64,000 nucleotides of DNA, taken from Gnetum montanum. Lineage: Eukaryota > Streptophyta > Gnetopsida > Gnetales > Gnetaceae. Position 1 is the first letter of the stretch. The number at the start of each line of letters is the position of its first letter. This document shows, one piece after another, positions 1 to 12,899 of the stretch. The notes beneath the pieces are model-generated. The model worked only from the letters and a program-made list of their open reading frames with translations, searched no databases and was not told where the DNA came from. A program made the position numbers and the translations under genes. The stretch is from NCBI GenBank assembly GCA_015680685.1, contig MNCI01013916.1:272111-336110 (forward strand), given 5' to 3'.

Positions 1-960
1 CTACTATAATTGAGTCGACCCATGCAACTGAATAATGATCCCCTATGGTGGTTAATGCAACAGCCTCTTCCTCCTAAACAACCAAAGATAACTGGAAGGC
101 CTCAACCAAGAAAAGGAAGAAACCTGCGCAAAAGCCCAAGAACATGAAGTACACATTTTGGGGTGCATGGAGGAACTCAAGAACAATAAGACCATGGGCA
201 ATAACAAAGACTTCCTAAATGCGATGCAACAGGTCAAATAGTTGCTGAAGCAAAAGAACATAATCCTTAGCCTATATAACCTAGTCATCACTTCTACTAC
301 ATACCATGAAATGCTAGTTAAGATGTTGATCTCCATTCTCGTTAGTGAGGACATTCCTACTAACAAAGAATTCATCCATGTAGTGATGGTGTCTTCTTCA
401 CCTAGGGAGAAGAAGTTAACATAACTAGTGTTTCACAACAACAAAATCAAAACCACTCTCCAAAATAGTGAGTTCACCAAGGCTCCCCTCTTTATAACTA
501 TTCAAGTAGGATAACACAAAGTGCATAGAGTGCACGTAGACAATGGAGCCACAATGAACATCATTCCTTATACCATAGTTAAACATCTAGGCCTAATGGA
601 GCATATATAACATACATCAACATTAGCTTTCAAATCCATTAATGGATCACTAGTTGCTATCTATGGGTCTATCTCCTTAGACTTTCTAGTAAGGAAGCAA
701 TTCTCCAAAACTACTAATTTCTTAGTGGTCCAGGAAACACCAGGATTCAACCTTATCCTAGGAAGGCCTTGGCTAGCTCAATTACAAGCTATGTCTTTGC
801 CCATCAACCAAGAAATTGACTTGCATTATGAGGGAGGGAAAATTATCATCCATGGTGATAGCATGGTTCACTTAGTAGTTAAAAACATAGACATAGAAAA
901 GGGATCAAAAGTAGAGTTTTAGGAAGAAAATCCCAACCACAAAGTTGAGTAACTTGATGG
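1..960 (+). pseudogene. Element X1: decayed Ty3/gypsy Gag end and retropepsin
   Basis: Relic of the end of Gag and the aspartic protease of a Ty3/gypsy element, which would process the polyprotein. Open pieces lie at 242-424 and 725-922, and conceptual translation between them continues the same protein with stops. The active-site region reads VDNGATMNIIP near 540-575, so the usual D-[ST]-G-A has N in second place. The second protease motif, FNLILGRPWL, lies near 745-775. The protease of X2 (22851-23617, - strand) is a clear relative, with matching blocks such as ILVSE and TNKEFIH. The strand continues beyond base 1, so Gag is cut by the window. No reverse transcriptase follows; the next thing downstream is a convergent gene on the other strand. 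Lineage (Tat-like) is inferred from the general sequence style and from element P. Confidence 0.75.
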
Positions 961-1888
961 AGTGGATAAGGTAAAAAAACAATAATTATGGACTAGGGGA
1001 TACACTATGGGGAGAGCTCCCCTTCAACATCATTAGTGAAGGGGATGGGAAATATAAGTTTATGTAAAATATGCCATACACATTTCCTAATCTCTCAAAG
1101 ATTAGAAAACATTTTCATAAGTGATGTATGCCCCTAATCCTCCTCTTATCTTATGCACTTATGTCCTTTGTAACCATATGTATTTATAGCTTGTTAGCCT
1201 AGATAACATTTTACATTTTTATGCCTATTCATTTACTTTATGCTAAGCTTTGATTTTCATGTAGCCTAAGAGTTTACTTTTTTTGCATTTTTATTTATTA
1301 AAATATTTTCTATTCTCTTTTAGCATAATATAAACACAAAAAGCCTTATAAAAGCCTTTAAAACTAGAAAATCCATAAAAACTTTGAAACATAAAATGAA
1401 TATATATATATTTTCCTTTTGGTCGACATAGGGCCCATCATGACCTAAAACTAGCAAGCATCATAGAACCCACCATGGCCTTAAATTGACAAATCCTATG
1501 GCTCCCCATGACCTAAAACTAGTAAGCAAACTTTTAACTTATTTTCATTTTAGCTACCAACCATGTTACCTAGCCAACCATTTTCCTTGCATTATAACAT
1601 TATAACTAGGTTAGCCAAGATAACCATCAATATCATCTATAACATAAAATTGTGTGACCATATCATGAATAAGACCATAATGTTAAATTGATATAGCTAA
1701 AACTAAAACTGAAAAATCAAATTAAAACATTTACAACATAAGTAGACATTATCAAATTATGTGGCTAAATGTTCAAAAAATAAACAATAAGCATAAAATT
1801 ATTCATAACCAAAATCTTGGCTAACACTAGCCATCAAAAACATCAATGATCATCAACAAGAAAAACTAAAAGAAGGTAGTTGGTAATG
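961..1888. other. X1 spacer between protease and the convergent gene
   Basis: No intact gene. The first 110 bases still align with X2 at about 22780-22900 (- strand): both carry a short end reading roughly PFN(I/V)IS-GDGK, followed by a similar stretch with a TCTCAAAGATTAG-like block. The rest is AT-rich and noncoding. Confidence 0.5.
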
Positions 1889-1963
1889 CTAAGTGGCATC
1901 TGGAGGAGGAAGTGGTGGGTCATCCCCACCATCACCACTAGGATCACCAATATCACCTAGTGC

Positions 1964-2069
1964 CTATAACATAACAATATAAGACCAATGAGTAATCAAT
2001 GCATAACAAAAATGAGCCAATAACTTCAGCAAAACTAAAATAATATTAAAAAATAACAAATAATCAAAC
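1964..2069 (-). other. Intron, last, of X1 antisense gene
   Basis: On the - strand the donor reads CCCCACAG|GTTTGATT and the acceptor GTTATAG|GCACTAGG. It is 106 bp and AT-rich. The matching intron in X2 is 22027-22152, and the flanking exon sequences align directly across the junction. Confidence 0.7.
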
Positions 2070-2875
2070 CTGTGGGGAATCTAGCCCAATTAATTCTAAG
2101 AAAAGATGTTGAAGAACAACCTTCAAGTGATGGAGGATTTGGTCCTCTATCATGTGGATCCAATCCACATTCCCAAGATTAATTCTTGTGAGGATGTTGC
2201 TCTCATCAATGTATATCCATGTGGATTGCTCCCATGACCCTATGGTGGTAGAAACCTCACCCATAGCTATAGAGGCTTGAGGAGTAGGAGATTCAGCTAT
2301 CATGAGAGTGCCTTCAAAGAGTTTGTAGGAACTTTTGGCTTGAATCCCCTTTATGAAGAGCTCCATCTTATGTTATTTAGTTGTCTCCTCCTTAAGCCAC
2401 TTTAGATATGTTTCGTGATCAGCCTTGTATTTTCTCTTATGGCATTTTTGTGCCTAGCCCCACTCTAGGACCAAAGCACAATAATCTTTCCAATCCTTGG
2501 ATTTGCAAGCAACAATGTCCATATGTAACCACTACTTCACCATCTCCCTCGTAAGGGCAGCCTTGTCATGAATGGCATTCTAGTAGCGAGCCCTCATGAT
2601 CTTCTTGGTTTGTAAGTATTCTATGTTAGCCACTTGGGCTTCTACAAAGGCCATAGGATCCTGAAGATTGATGATTATCTGGGCTTGCCTCTTGTTCTCC
2701 CCCCTTCAAGGCTACCATAGGGATTTGTTGAACCTTTGAAATTCCCATGAAGTTTTTGCACATGAAACTACAAGATCAATGGTAGTTTCATATCACTTCC
2801 ATGATACATTTTCAACCTCAAGAGGGAGCTTTGTAAATTAGTCAATCTCCATGTCATGGTTGGGATCCCACACAA

Positions 2876-3021
2876 CTATACACATTGTAAATAATATAAT
2901 TGTAAAATATACCAATAACCACAATGTATAACATGAATGGCCATAACAAAAAACATATAACCAAATCTACCTCTAAAAACTAGAATGAAAAAACTATGAC
3001 AAAATAAAACAAAGTTATTAC
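2876..3021 (-). other. Intron of X1 antisense gene, shared with X2
   Basis: Donor GAGTTTG|GTAATAAC, acceptor TGTATAG|TTGTGTGGGATCC on the - strand; 146 bp. X2 has GATGTTG|GTAAGAAT and CAAAG|TTAAATGGGATCC (21106-21255, 150 bp). Confidence 0.75.
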
Positions 3022-3159
3022 CAAACTCAGGAGAAACTTGTTGCAACTAGTTGATGATGTCCTTAGCCACTCCTTACATAAATTCCATTTTGTGTGGAAC
3101 CTATATCCATGGTTTCATCTAAAGCATAGGGGTAGAGGCTTCTACCTGGGGCTCAGGAA

Positions 3160-3251
3160 CTATAACAAGGATAATATTCAACAAATAGTTAGAATGAAAA
3201 TTAAACATAAAAGCATAAACTATAATGAATAGTGCTAATGCATATGCATAC
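3160..3251 (-). other. Intron of X1 antisense gene, shared with X2
   Basis: Donor GAGCTAG|GTATGCAT, acceptor GTTATAG|TTCCTGAGCC on the - strand; 92 bp. The X2 counterpart is 20886-20967 (82 bp). Confidence 0.7.
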
Positions 3252-3440
3252 CTAGCTCTTCTTCCTCTAGGATCACAACTAGGGATTCCCCTAGTAGCGG
3301 CTCATGAAACAAGGCATCCAGGTCGTCCAACACTACATTGGCCAATCCCTCCTCCTCATGCTACTATAGGAGAGCCTCCTCCACACACCTCTGCTCCTCT
3401 ACTACTAGTGCGGACTGGGCTGCTATGTCCTATCACTTGT

Positions 3441-3535
3441 CTACAAAGATAATAAACCAAAAGCATGAGAACAATTTAACAACATTATGGCCTTATAACC
3501 TTAGAACTCAAAACATAGAAAATAGTTAGCAACAT
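3441..3535 (-). other. Probable intron of X1 antisense gene with damaged donor
   Basis: The acceptor CTTTGTAG|ACAAGTGA is clear at 3441. The aligned donor position has GATATG where X2 has GTAGGT or GTATGT (about 20584-20588), so the donor seems mutated in this copy. The 5' border is approximate. Confidence 0.45.
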
Positions 3536-5450
3536 ATCGATAACCACATGATGAGTTCTACCAAGCTTCAGCATGAACCTTTACATGCTAGTGTTGCTTC
3601 CTTCATGGGTTGTTTCAACTTTGCTTTGGCTACCCCATTGGCCTTAACACACAACTCCTTGGCCCTCTCAATATTAGCATAGTAAATATGAGGCTCCATC
3701 CCCATGCTATCAGGGGAAACATACCACCTACCACTAACTTCCATAATGGTAATAGATATTGATTCCCCAACATCCTTTGGTGGGTTCTATGCTTGCATGG
3801 TTAGATAAATGTTCATTATCCAAGACCTAGAGAGTTGGGATGGGTCTTGGCATATCCATCATCCATCCCTCCTCACCACCAAGAACTCTACAAATCTCTT
3901 TAAATATGCCATCAAGAATGCATAGTGCATGCAACATATTGTGGTTAGATTCTCACAAAGTTTGAGAATTTCCTCACACAATCTAGAGGTCAAGTGAGTA
4001 GGCCAGTTAAACAAAGAACCTTTTCCTAGGACCTTCATCATGGTTCACACCTAGGAAATGCCTATCACCTTCTTCTATGATAGCAACTTATCAAAGGCAT
4101 AGGATTAGAACAAGGGATAGGACTCCCTTGCTCTTGGCATTTGCAAATCATCTCAAGCCAACCTAGAATGGAAACAATGAGCATCCAACCATGCCTCTAC
4201 CTTCTCGTAGTGGCCTACCTCCTTAGCTAGTTTGGTGGAAACCTTCATCTCTTTAATGGGAATACCAAAGAGATCACAAAAGGTAGTCTCATTAATGAGG
4301 AAGGTGATTGGTACATTACACATCTTGGTGATGAACTTATTAGCTCCTTCATTGAAGGAGTTAATAATATTCATCATCTCAATAGTAGAAATGGTTGGGG
4401 TAGGTGCCATGAAAAGATTAATCAAACTAGGATCAGCAATGCATGATTGAATATTTCTAGGTCTCTTTTCCCACAACCAATGCTACCCTGATTCCACTTC
4501 ACTAAATTTTAGGATTATAGTTTTCTCAACACATCTTAAAATAACCAAGGTGACATTGGAAGAGGTGGAAGCCCCTACAAGACAATAAAAACAACTTGTT
4601 AGCTAAGGCATCAACCCATTGTCTATGACCAAGATACAACAAGAACAACAAATTACAACCATAACAATTAGAAGTAAAATAGTGTAAAATCATATAATCA
4701 TAAAAATTTTAGAACATCTTAGCTAAAATCATATTCTTCTTACCTTTATTCTTCTTGCTAGGTGAGGATTGTGTGGCAATCCTGGTGTTAATGTTTGGTA
4801 TTAGAAGGCATTTCGAGGCCACCCATCAATTATGGGTCATTTCAGTGGTCACACACCCATGAAAGTTGGGGCAAGGACTTGGATGTATTTATCAAAGTCA
4901 TCCTTAAATTTTTCAACAACTATGATTCTAATTTTAGGGCCCTTGGTAAATACACCCATCATAGTCTAAGCTACCTCCAAGGTTCGATCATTCCTAACCA
5001 AGCTTTTTTGCTAACCATGTACCTACAAGATGATTAGCACTCAAAATGTTAGAAACTCATAATGTTAAAGAAGGTAGATATAACAAATAAAACCAAAATA
5101 TACCATACATCATGACCATACTTACCTAGCCAAATGGTACACTATGCTAGGAGGATTCTAAAGCAATGTGTGGGCTTGGCGCACCACCATTAGAGTATTA
5201 TAACTATTATACGAAGAATACTATAGCATGCTCCAAATTTGGGATAACTTGTGGATCCCATGGGTGTCTCTACTATTCAACACCTTCCATTCCATGCACA
5301 TCTTAGGCTCATCTATTATGAATTTAACAATCATGTTGGATGACTGAGGTAGTAGGGTCTTGACTACGACTCTAGCTATGTATGTAGATAAGTGTGACCA
5401 CATCATCACACTAAAGTTTTGTAAAAAGTAGGTAACAAATTTCCTTTTCC

Positions 5451-7200
5451 CTAGTCAGAACCATAGAGAACCTTGCTCTAAGACCATGTTGGTGGGAGGA
5501 GTGTTGGGTTTGGGGAGACTAATGTAGCACAATATTCCCACCAGCTCCACCACCACCAAAATGAGCTTAAGGAAAGCCTTGCATGGAAAACAACATACAT
5601 TGTTAGAACCATATCTTAAACACTTGCAAAAAATAAGAAAAATTAAAAATTAAAAAAATCACAACCAAGTATAAAAACAACTAGACAACACTTAGAATTT
5701 CTTAGAAGATTTTCCAAACATCCTAGTTAGTGGTGAAACTAGCCACCATAAAAACTCTAGGGTGTTAGTCAAAATTCCTTTGAAAATTAAAAAATCAACA
5801 TTATTATAGCCTACACAACCCTTATAAATTATAACCAAGACATAACAACATTTACATTATTAACCAACTCTTGAAAACACATCATGCTAAACCATGCCTA
5901 AGCTTAAACAAGATTCATACAATAACACTTAAAGTAAGAAAATGACCATAGGAAATCATTGGTAAAAAATAGAAAAAAAATTATAAAATTCATAAAACCA
6001 ACTCTAAGCCACTTATAACATCTCCTAGTATCCCTAAGAGCATGGTATGTTGAAAAGAAAAATCATTTAGTGTGTCAACACTACCCATCTCCAAGGACTA
6101 AAACCGCTATAGCCTAGAAACATCAATTCACATGATCATACAAGGAAAATCATTAACAATCAACTATAACTTCAAATCTAGTGATTCCAAGACTATTACA
6201 AAGTTTAAATTGAGAACTATGCATCCATATCCAAAAAGCATGCAAACCTAGTACTGTTTTTTCAAAAAAATTCATGAAATTCCATGAAAAACTAAAAATG
6301 ACATAAAACAAAACTGTATGAGCCCACCAAAAAATTCATTACAAATTAACCACAACTCCATTTTGGTTACTAGAAAATAAAAAATTCTTGTGAAAAATCT
6401 TTAACCATAAGTCCTGGGACCTCCATGAAAAAAATAGGATTTGATATACCCTAGATGGTCCGATAGATCAACCAAGGACTTAAAAAGTATAAACGGGGGT
6501 AACAAAGTAAAAAATAACAATTGGGAGAAAACTACCAAGAAGCTAAAAAGGCCAATAAAGATTAAAGGACAAAATGGAGGCTCCACTCATGTAAATGGAA
6601 AAGCCTAATTGCCAAAGAAACCTTGGAATGAGATGTTGGATTCTCAAATGCATTTGCAAAGTGACCAACATTTCAAAGCATGAAGTGTGAAGACCTATTG
6701 ATTAACCAACATGTTACTGTCATATCATAGCCATGATGTTAACTATTGAATGCATTATTAACCTTCATAACCATTTTCCTATAACCTCATTACCATTAAC
6801 TCTTCATAACTATTTTCTTATAACCTCATTACCATTACCTCATCATATTGCCTTATCCCATCATCACAAGCACTCTTTGGGCATGGTTCGACATGACTGA
6901 GTCAAGCGTAGAGAGGGAACATTAGTGATGGACCTAAAATGGTATTTTATATTCTTTTTTAGTGCCTCTCAGGTCTATCCTCTAGGCACCAACAAAGAGG
7001 AACCAATGAAACACCATAAAAAATGCATGTTGTAACCTTCATGACATTATAACTCTTACCCCATGAAACCCAAGGCTAAAAATTCACTATAATATGTGAA
7101 GATTGTAATCCAAGAGATGAAATTTCAAATACTTTAGCTTTTGGAGCTAAAAAATGCCTCATAAGTGGTCAAAGCCTCAACCCCAGGTGAAAAAAGTCAT
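5451..7200. other. X1 outer region, no intact gene
   Basis: Presumed upstream part of the antisense gene plus the outer (LTR-side) part of X1. The piece 6360-6600 has an inverted relative at 8056-8290; their translations share L..LGYI.S.F.HGGP. I could not define an LTR border. Confidence 0.35.
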
Positions 7201-8055
7201 ATCATGCCTATATTTGAGCTTCTTTTTTCAAAGTGGGGGTATAACTTTTACTACATTGGAGATACTTGTTGGAGAGCATAATCCCACCTATGCCCATCAT
7301 TGGGGGGTATAACTCCTTCATCTCCCAATGTTGGTCTAGCATTGCTCTAGCTCCAACATTGTTTCTACACCTCATCATTACTATTGGAAGGCCTAACATG
7401 GGTGGAAGAAGCTAGCGTGGGTGAAATTCCCATTTACTATTTTTGGCAAATGGAATGATTTTGATGTCATGGAAGTATCAAAACATATAACGCATAGTAA
7501 CCCTACTAGATTTGTATACCTAAAACACCTATACATAGCTAAAATCTACAACAAAATTGATGGGCATAAAACCTATAAAATCCAAGCTACAAAATCATAG
7601 AAAGGTTACTCTTTTGCATACTTGGTCATATTTTTGCATTGAAGATATTTATAAAATCTAAAAATACAAAGCTTTTGAATCATCCCCCAACATGTAACAT
7701 GTAAGCATTATAACCATTATTTGATCCCCTTGAGATTATATGGCATTTTGCACAATGTTGAGCACATTGGGCTTTGAGACATTCAACATTGATCTTCTTG
7801 GTAGCTCAAACCCCCCACACATCTTACCCTCCTACATCACCAATGTCACAAATCTAGTGAGAGGTGCAATAATGCTTAACAGCAGTGGGATTTGTGGAAC
7901 ATATGGATTATGGAGCTAACTACGGTATTCAAATCCATATGTTTCAATAGACTCCAAACCCCTAAAAAGTGAACCCCATGCTTCCTTAGGTACATCTTGT
8001 ACACATTCTCTAAACTCTCTTTATTTTTATCAAAATAAAGTTTATAGTTCTATTT
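7201..8055. other. No recognisable gene
   Basis: AT-rich sequence between the two inverted copies of the segment described at 6360-6600 and 8056-8290. Probably outer ends of X1 and P, but no LTR, primer site or coding signal could be fixed. Confidence 0.35.
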
Positions 8056-8290
8056 GTGTGCAAGTTAGAATATAGATTTTTTTCTATTTTGTGCATTTAT
8101 TTTCAGATGTGTATTAATTTTTCTTTTACTTTGTTACCCATGTTTATAGTTTCTAGGTGCCTAGGTAATCTGCTAAACTATCTAGGATACATTGGATCTT
8201 GTTTTGTTCATGGAGGCCCTTGGGACTCATGGTTAAAGATGTTTCACTAGAATTTTTTTTTCCAGCAACCAAAATTTTTAGGTGCTACAC
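8056..8290 (+). pseudogene. Fragment of the 5' part of an X-type antisense gene
   Basis: The + translation at 8056-8250 matches the - translation of 6401-6586 (TLLP..I...CLGNLLNYLGYI-type block ending HGGP). DNA similarity continues past the ORF into AGAATTTTTT and AACCAAAAT blocks. It lies downstream of the P integrase (9030) and in convergent orientation to it, the position the antisense gene occupies in X1 and X2. The rest of the gene is missing or unrecognisable between 8290 and 9030. Confidence 0.5.
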
Positions 8291-9029
8291 TTTTATATAT
8301 TTGGATTTATTGATTTGACTTTAGGCTTCATTAGCCTTCTAGATTTCTTGGTAATTTTCTTTCTCATTTTTAAGGGGTGAAACCTTTATTTGGTTTCATT
8401 GCCAAGACTAATTTTTTTTTTCATTTTTCTCATTGAATGAGATGTATTACATTCAACTAACTTTACAATGTAGTTTGTGAAAGGAGATGTTATGTGATCA
8501 TAGTGCATGAATGTCAAACATAGGTCTTTTTTGTTATTACTTTAAGGAAGGTTGTACTTGTGTTATGGGAGTATGGATTAATAGTTGTAATGTGAATGAT
8601 GTGAGGCAAGGACTCTTGGCATATTTGGTCAAGCTAACTAAATCTTGCACATTGAGGTCTTGTGATAACTCATTTCTATGATGAGTTCCACCCTTATGAT
8701 GACTTTAGGCTTCATATTATAAGCATAACTCCAAGAGAACAAGAAAATATGCAAAAGTATACATGTTATTACAACAGATTGCATAAGACCACATGAGGCA
8801 ACAAGTAGAATACAAGCCCCTATTAGGTACAATTGGTATAACATGATAAATGTATATTTTTTTTTCAAAACTTATACAAATTTTATAGTTCTTGGAAATG
8901 CCAATAAGAGAGATGAGAGCTTACATAGGTTTACTTATTGTAGGCTACAAATATTATTAGTGTCAATCATTTGTCCATACCTACAAACAAAGGCAAACAT
9001 GAGCTACAAGAAATAGATTAGTGTTATAT
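8291..9029. other. No recognisable gene
   Basis: AT-rich DNA with short T runs between the antisense-gene fragment and the end of the P integrase. I see no coding or RNA-gene signal. Confidence 0.4.
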
Positions 9030-12000
9030 TTAATAAGGTTTGAGGTAGTAATGGTGGACTAGATTGGCCAATTCATTCCCATTCATGTCCATCAATTTGA
9101 ATTCTCCATTGCCATAAGCTTTACTGATTAAGAAAGGTCCTTTTCAATTAGTCAAGAACTTGTCTACATGTTTGTGAATAACCTTAAGGATAAGGTCTCT
9201 TTCATTAACTTTTTGTTTGTTTAGATCATGATGATGCTATTGTTTCTATAGATCTTGATATCTTTCAATGTGAATAAGCATTTGTATCAATTGCTCTTCC
9301 ACCAAATCAAGGTCAATGGTATGTAGCTCCTTATTTTGCGCATCACTGATGAAGTCAAATAGAGCTATCCTTAGTGATGAAACTTCTAACTCAAGAGGAA
9401 AAATAACTTTAGATCCATAAATAAGACTATACAAGGTGCCACCAATCATGGTTCTAAAGGTTTTTCTATAGACCCAAAGTGCATGCATGAGTCACTCATG
9501 CTACATGCATCTACTATTGTTTAGCATCCTTTTAAGTAGGTTTATGATAACTTTCTTGCAAGCTTCAAATAGATGATTAGTTGTTAACAAAAGGCTTGTG
9601 TTTCTTAGCTACTAAATGATGGTCCATTATCTATGACTATAGTTAAGGATATGCTAAAATAGGATACTATGTTATCTAGTATGAATTTACAAACTTGTTG
9701 AGATGTTATTTTCCTTAGTAGAATAGCTTCAAATCAGTTTGTAAAATATTAATTTGTGGTAATGATGAAGTTATGTCCAATAGAATAATTAGGCATTATA
9801 GGTTTAATAATGTCAATTCCTCAATGTTGAAATGGCTACGTGATCTAAGTAGTATGTAACTTAGTTGATGGTACATGTACTAAGTTACTGTGACATTGAA
9901 AAGTATCACAAGTCTTAATCTTCTACATGCAGTCACTTTTCATATAGGTCTAATATTATCCTAATCATCTATTCATTGTGGACATGGCTCTAGGCCCTAT
10001 ATGTTCTTCACATATGTCCTTGTGAACCTACTTAAGGACTATGTGAGCTTTAGTTTTGCCCAAGCACACCAACAATATGCCATCATAGGACCGTTAACAT
10101 AATTTGTTATCAGTTATAACAATATATTATTTTGATCTTTTACATATTACATACTTTTGAGAAGTATTTTGGCTGTACAAAAATTCACCATGAATTAGGA
10201 AAAATTTGATATTTTCATACCACTCCTTTTGATGAACATTATCAATAATGAGTATGGAGAGGTCTTCAGTGTTTTGTGTGATAAGAAAGGCATAGTTTTC
10301 TAGCAAGCAAGGTAACTTACTAAACAAATATAGCATCATACTTAGGGTCAAGGTTGTAATGGCATCATCTAAGATGTTCTTAGTTTGGGGTATGTGTTAA
10401 ATGACAACATTTATAAATTGTAGCATGAGTCTCTTAGCTAAGTCATAGTAAGGTTTTAAAGTTTTGGCTTTGCATGTGTAAACCTTAGTTACTTCATTAA
10501 TCAAAAGTTGCAAATCGCCTTTTATCATCAAACATTTAATTCCTTGGTTATGAGCTACCATCATTCCTATGATTAACCCTTCATATTATGCTACATTTTT
10601 GTACATGAAAATTGTAAATGATAAGAAAAAGTTTGGATCATGTCAAAGGATGATATTATAATGGCAATAGCACTAGTTCCATGAGTGGTTGAAGCTTTGT
10701 CAAAGTGCATGATGACCTCTTAACCTTCAAGTACCTCATTAACAATGTTGATATGTTCATTAGGGAACCTTGGATCAATGCCTAAATTGTCCTCAACTAG
10801 GAAAGCTGTAAGTGGTGCAACTATAGCTTATTCTTTTGTTAAGTCTTAGGAGATGGAATGAACCTCAAGCTCAATTGTTATGACATTCCACTAAGTTATC
10901 CAACTACCCTCATATATATTGGTTATTATGGCTCTCATAATATTGTCTTTGCATATACATTGACATGAATCCTAAAGAGGTAGGATCCTCACTTCTTTAA
11001 GGATAAGACTAGGGCTAGGTAATGCTTCTCAACCTTAATGTATCGGGTTTCATAAGTAATTGACACATGGCTCAAGTAGTGTATGGAAACTCTGCTTCAT
11101 CATCTCATTTTTTGTTGAGAAAAAAGGTTATGGATGTGTCTAAGACTACACGGTAAATGTAAAATGGTCTATAATTCTAAGGTGGATACATGGTGGGTAG
11201 TTGAGCCAACTCTTGCTTAATGTTGTTAAAAGCCTCTTAGCACTGGTCAATCAACTTATAGTTAACTTCCTTCTTAAGCAAGTGTTGCATGGGTTATAGC
11301 TTATTAGTAAGCCTTGAGATGAATCTACGAATATATTACAATCTACCTTGTAGTCCTCATAGTTTCTTAAGATTATTAGGTGCTACCAAGATGGTTATGG
11401 CTTTAACCTTATTAGGATCAACATGTATCCTTGCTTCAAATACTAAAATACCAAGCATGATATCTATTTTAACATCAAAGAAATACTTCTTTGGATTAAG
11501 TCTAAGTTTGTACATGAGACATCATTGGAGTACTAAGTCAACGTTATGTGCATGATCATCAACCATCTTGGATTTGACTACTATGTCATCAACATAATCA
11601 TTAATTAATCCTATCATGTAATCACTAAATATGTAGGTCATGAATCATTGATAGGTCACACCCACATTCTTTAGACCAAATGGTATCATGATATAACAAA
11701 AGGTTCTCCAAGGGTTCATGGAGGTCATATAAACTTGATGCTCTAGGTTGATCCTTACTTGGTTGTATCTTGAGAACCCATCCATGAAGGACAACAAGGC
11801 ATATCCAACTATGGTATTAATAATTTGATTGATGCTTGGCAATGAAAAATCATCTTAATAGTTACCTTGTTGAGGCCTTAGAAATTAATACAAATGCAAA
11901 TGCTTTCAATTTTCTTGGCAACTATCTTATATTAAACATCCAAAAAATGTAATCAATTACTTGGATGAAACTAGCTTAGTAAAACTTCTTGATCTTATCA

Positions 12001-12470
12001 CAAATTCCCAAGGCTAGATCTAGTTTGATTTTATGCACTTTTTGTTTGATGATTTTGACATTGGGATCAAGTATGATTTATGTTGTACTAATTGTGGGTC
12101 AAGACTTGGCATATCCTCATATGATCAAGCAAAGATCTTAATGTTATTTTGAAGAACCATGGTGATGTCTTGAGCCATTTTGGGTTCTAGTGAGGAACTT
12201 AGTTTTAGCATTTTCCCCTCATCATTATGGATTGTAACTGAGATTTTGACAAGAGAGTCCTTTGTGATGTCTTCCTTCTTTAGGTCAAGAGTTTTGACTA
12301 TGAACTCAGGCCACTCTAGAGACTTCTCTATGGAGGCTATATGATCATACAGGCTCCCAAACTTAAAATCTAGGCATTTAATGTTGATCGATTATTCAAC
12401 ATAATTGTAGGATTTATTCATGCCCAAGGGTAGGTCAAGTTATATTGATGAATCCTTAGATAAATCTTGA
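9030..12470 (-). pseudogene. Element P: Tat-lineage pol relic (RT, RNase H x2, integrase)
   Basis: Read on the - strand from 12470 down. A linker ends in YEDMPSLDPQLVQH (about 12100), the familiar start of Ty3/gypsy RT. The RT block at 11645-11842 has LLSFMDGFSRYNQ and MIPFGLKNVGVTYQ. RT connection and a first RNase H follow near 11220-10900. A second RNase H block near 10710-10560 has FDKASTTHG then a CT.N-like stretch, resembling the archaeal-type domain that marks the Tat clade. The integrase core (about 9960-9600) has GIDIIKPI and IVIDNGP. The integrase tail includes ALWVYRKTFRT (9246-9488) and ends GEFKLMDMNGNELAN near 9060. Many stops and frameshifts, so non-functional. The domain order is intact, but no Gag or protease is found to its right, where a palindromic array sits instead. 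Confidence 0.85.
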
Positions 12471-12899
12471 ATGCCTAAAAAAGCATATTAACTAACATAT
12501 GTATTGTATAATTATCAAAATAATGTTAAATATTTGCAACAATAAAGAATAACATAGTCAAGTATGGTCAAGATGAGATAAAACAAGGCAAGGTTACACT
12601 TGAATGAGGTCATAACATGGCAAGCTAATGTTATAGATCATATAATAAGCTACAACAAAGTAGTATGAGGATCAAATGATGGCACATGATAGTGAATGAT
12701 TTATCAAGGCAGGTCAAAATTTAGAAAAACAAGTGTCAAACAACTAAAATAGGAAGAAATTTTATAAATGAAGGTCATGAGTCTTTTGTAGACTAGTAGA
12801 GTAGATAAAAAATAAATAAAAAAAATTTAGATAGGCAAAAATATCATGCAAACTAGTTGTAAACTACTTAGAAAAAAGCTTTTTGTTGTTATATACTTA
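12471..12899. other. No recognisable gene
   Basis: AT-rich linker between the start of P pol and the palindromic array. Gag and protease would be expected here in a complete Tat element and are not seen. Confidence 0.4.

Larger units (their letters stand above)
1889..5450 (-). pseudogene. Element X1: antisense multi-exon gene, decayed
   Basis: Unrecognised gene, convergent to X1 gag-protease. The 3' part resolves into exons 1889-1963, 2070-2875, 3022-3159, 3252-3440 and about 3536 onward, separated by GT-AG introns. The last exon is an acidic, proline-rich tail ending PPLPPPDAT and a stop. Further upstream are recognisable blocks at 3859-4041, 4153-4476 (with FCDLFGIP) and 5221-5409. All of these match the copy on + at 18650-22221 in the same order: DLFG(I/L)P, KRFVEFL/RRFVEFL, an EEQRC/EQRC acidic helix and VP.K.EFM. 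Premature stops and frameshifts make it a relic. Additional ORFs, some antisense, are known in plant Tat-lineage elements, and this may be one. I assign no biochemical function. Exon borders are inferred from splice consensus and alignment of the two copies. Confidence 0.7.
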
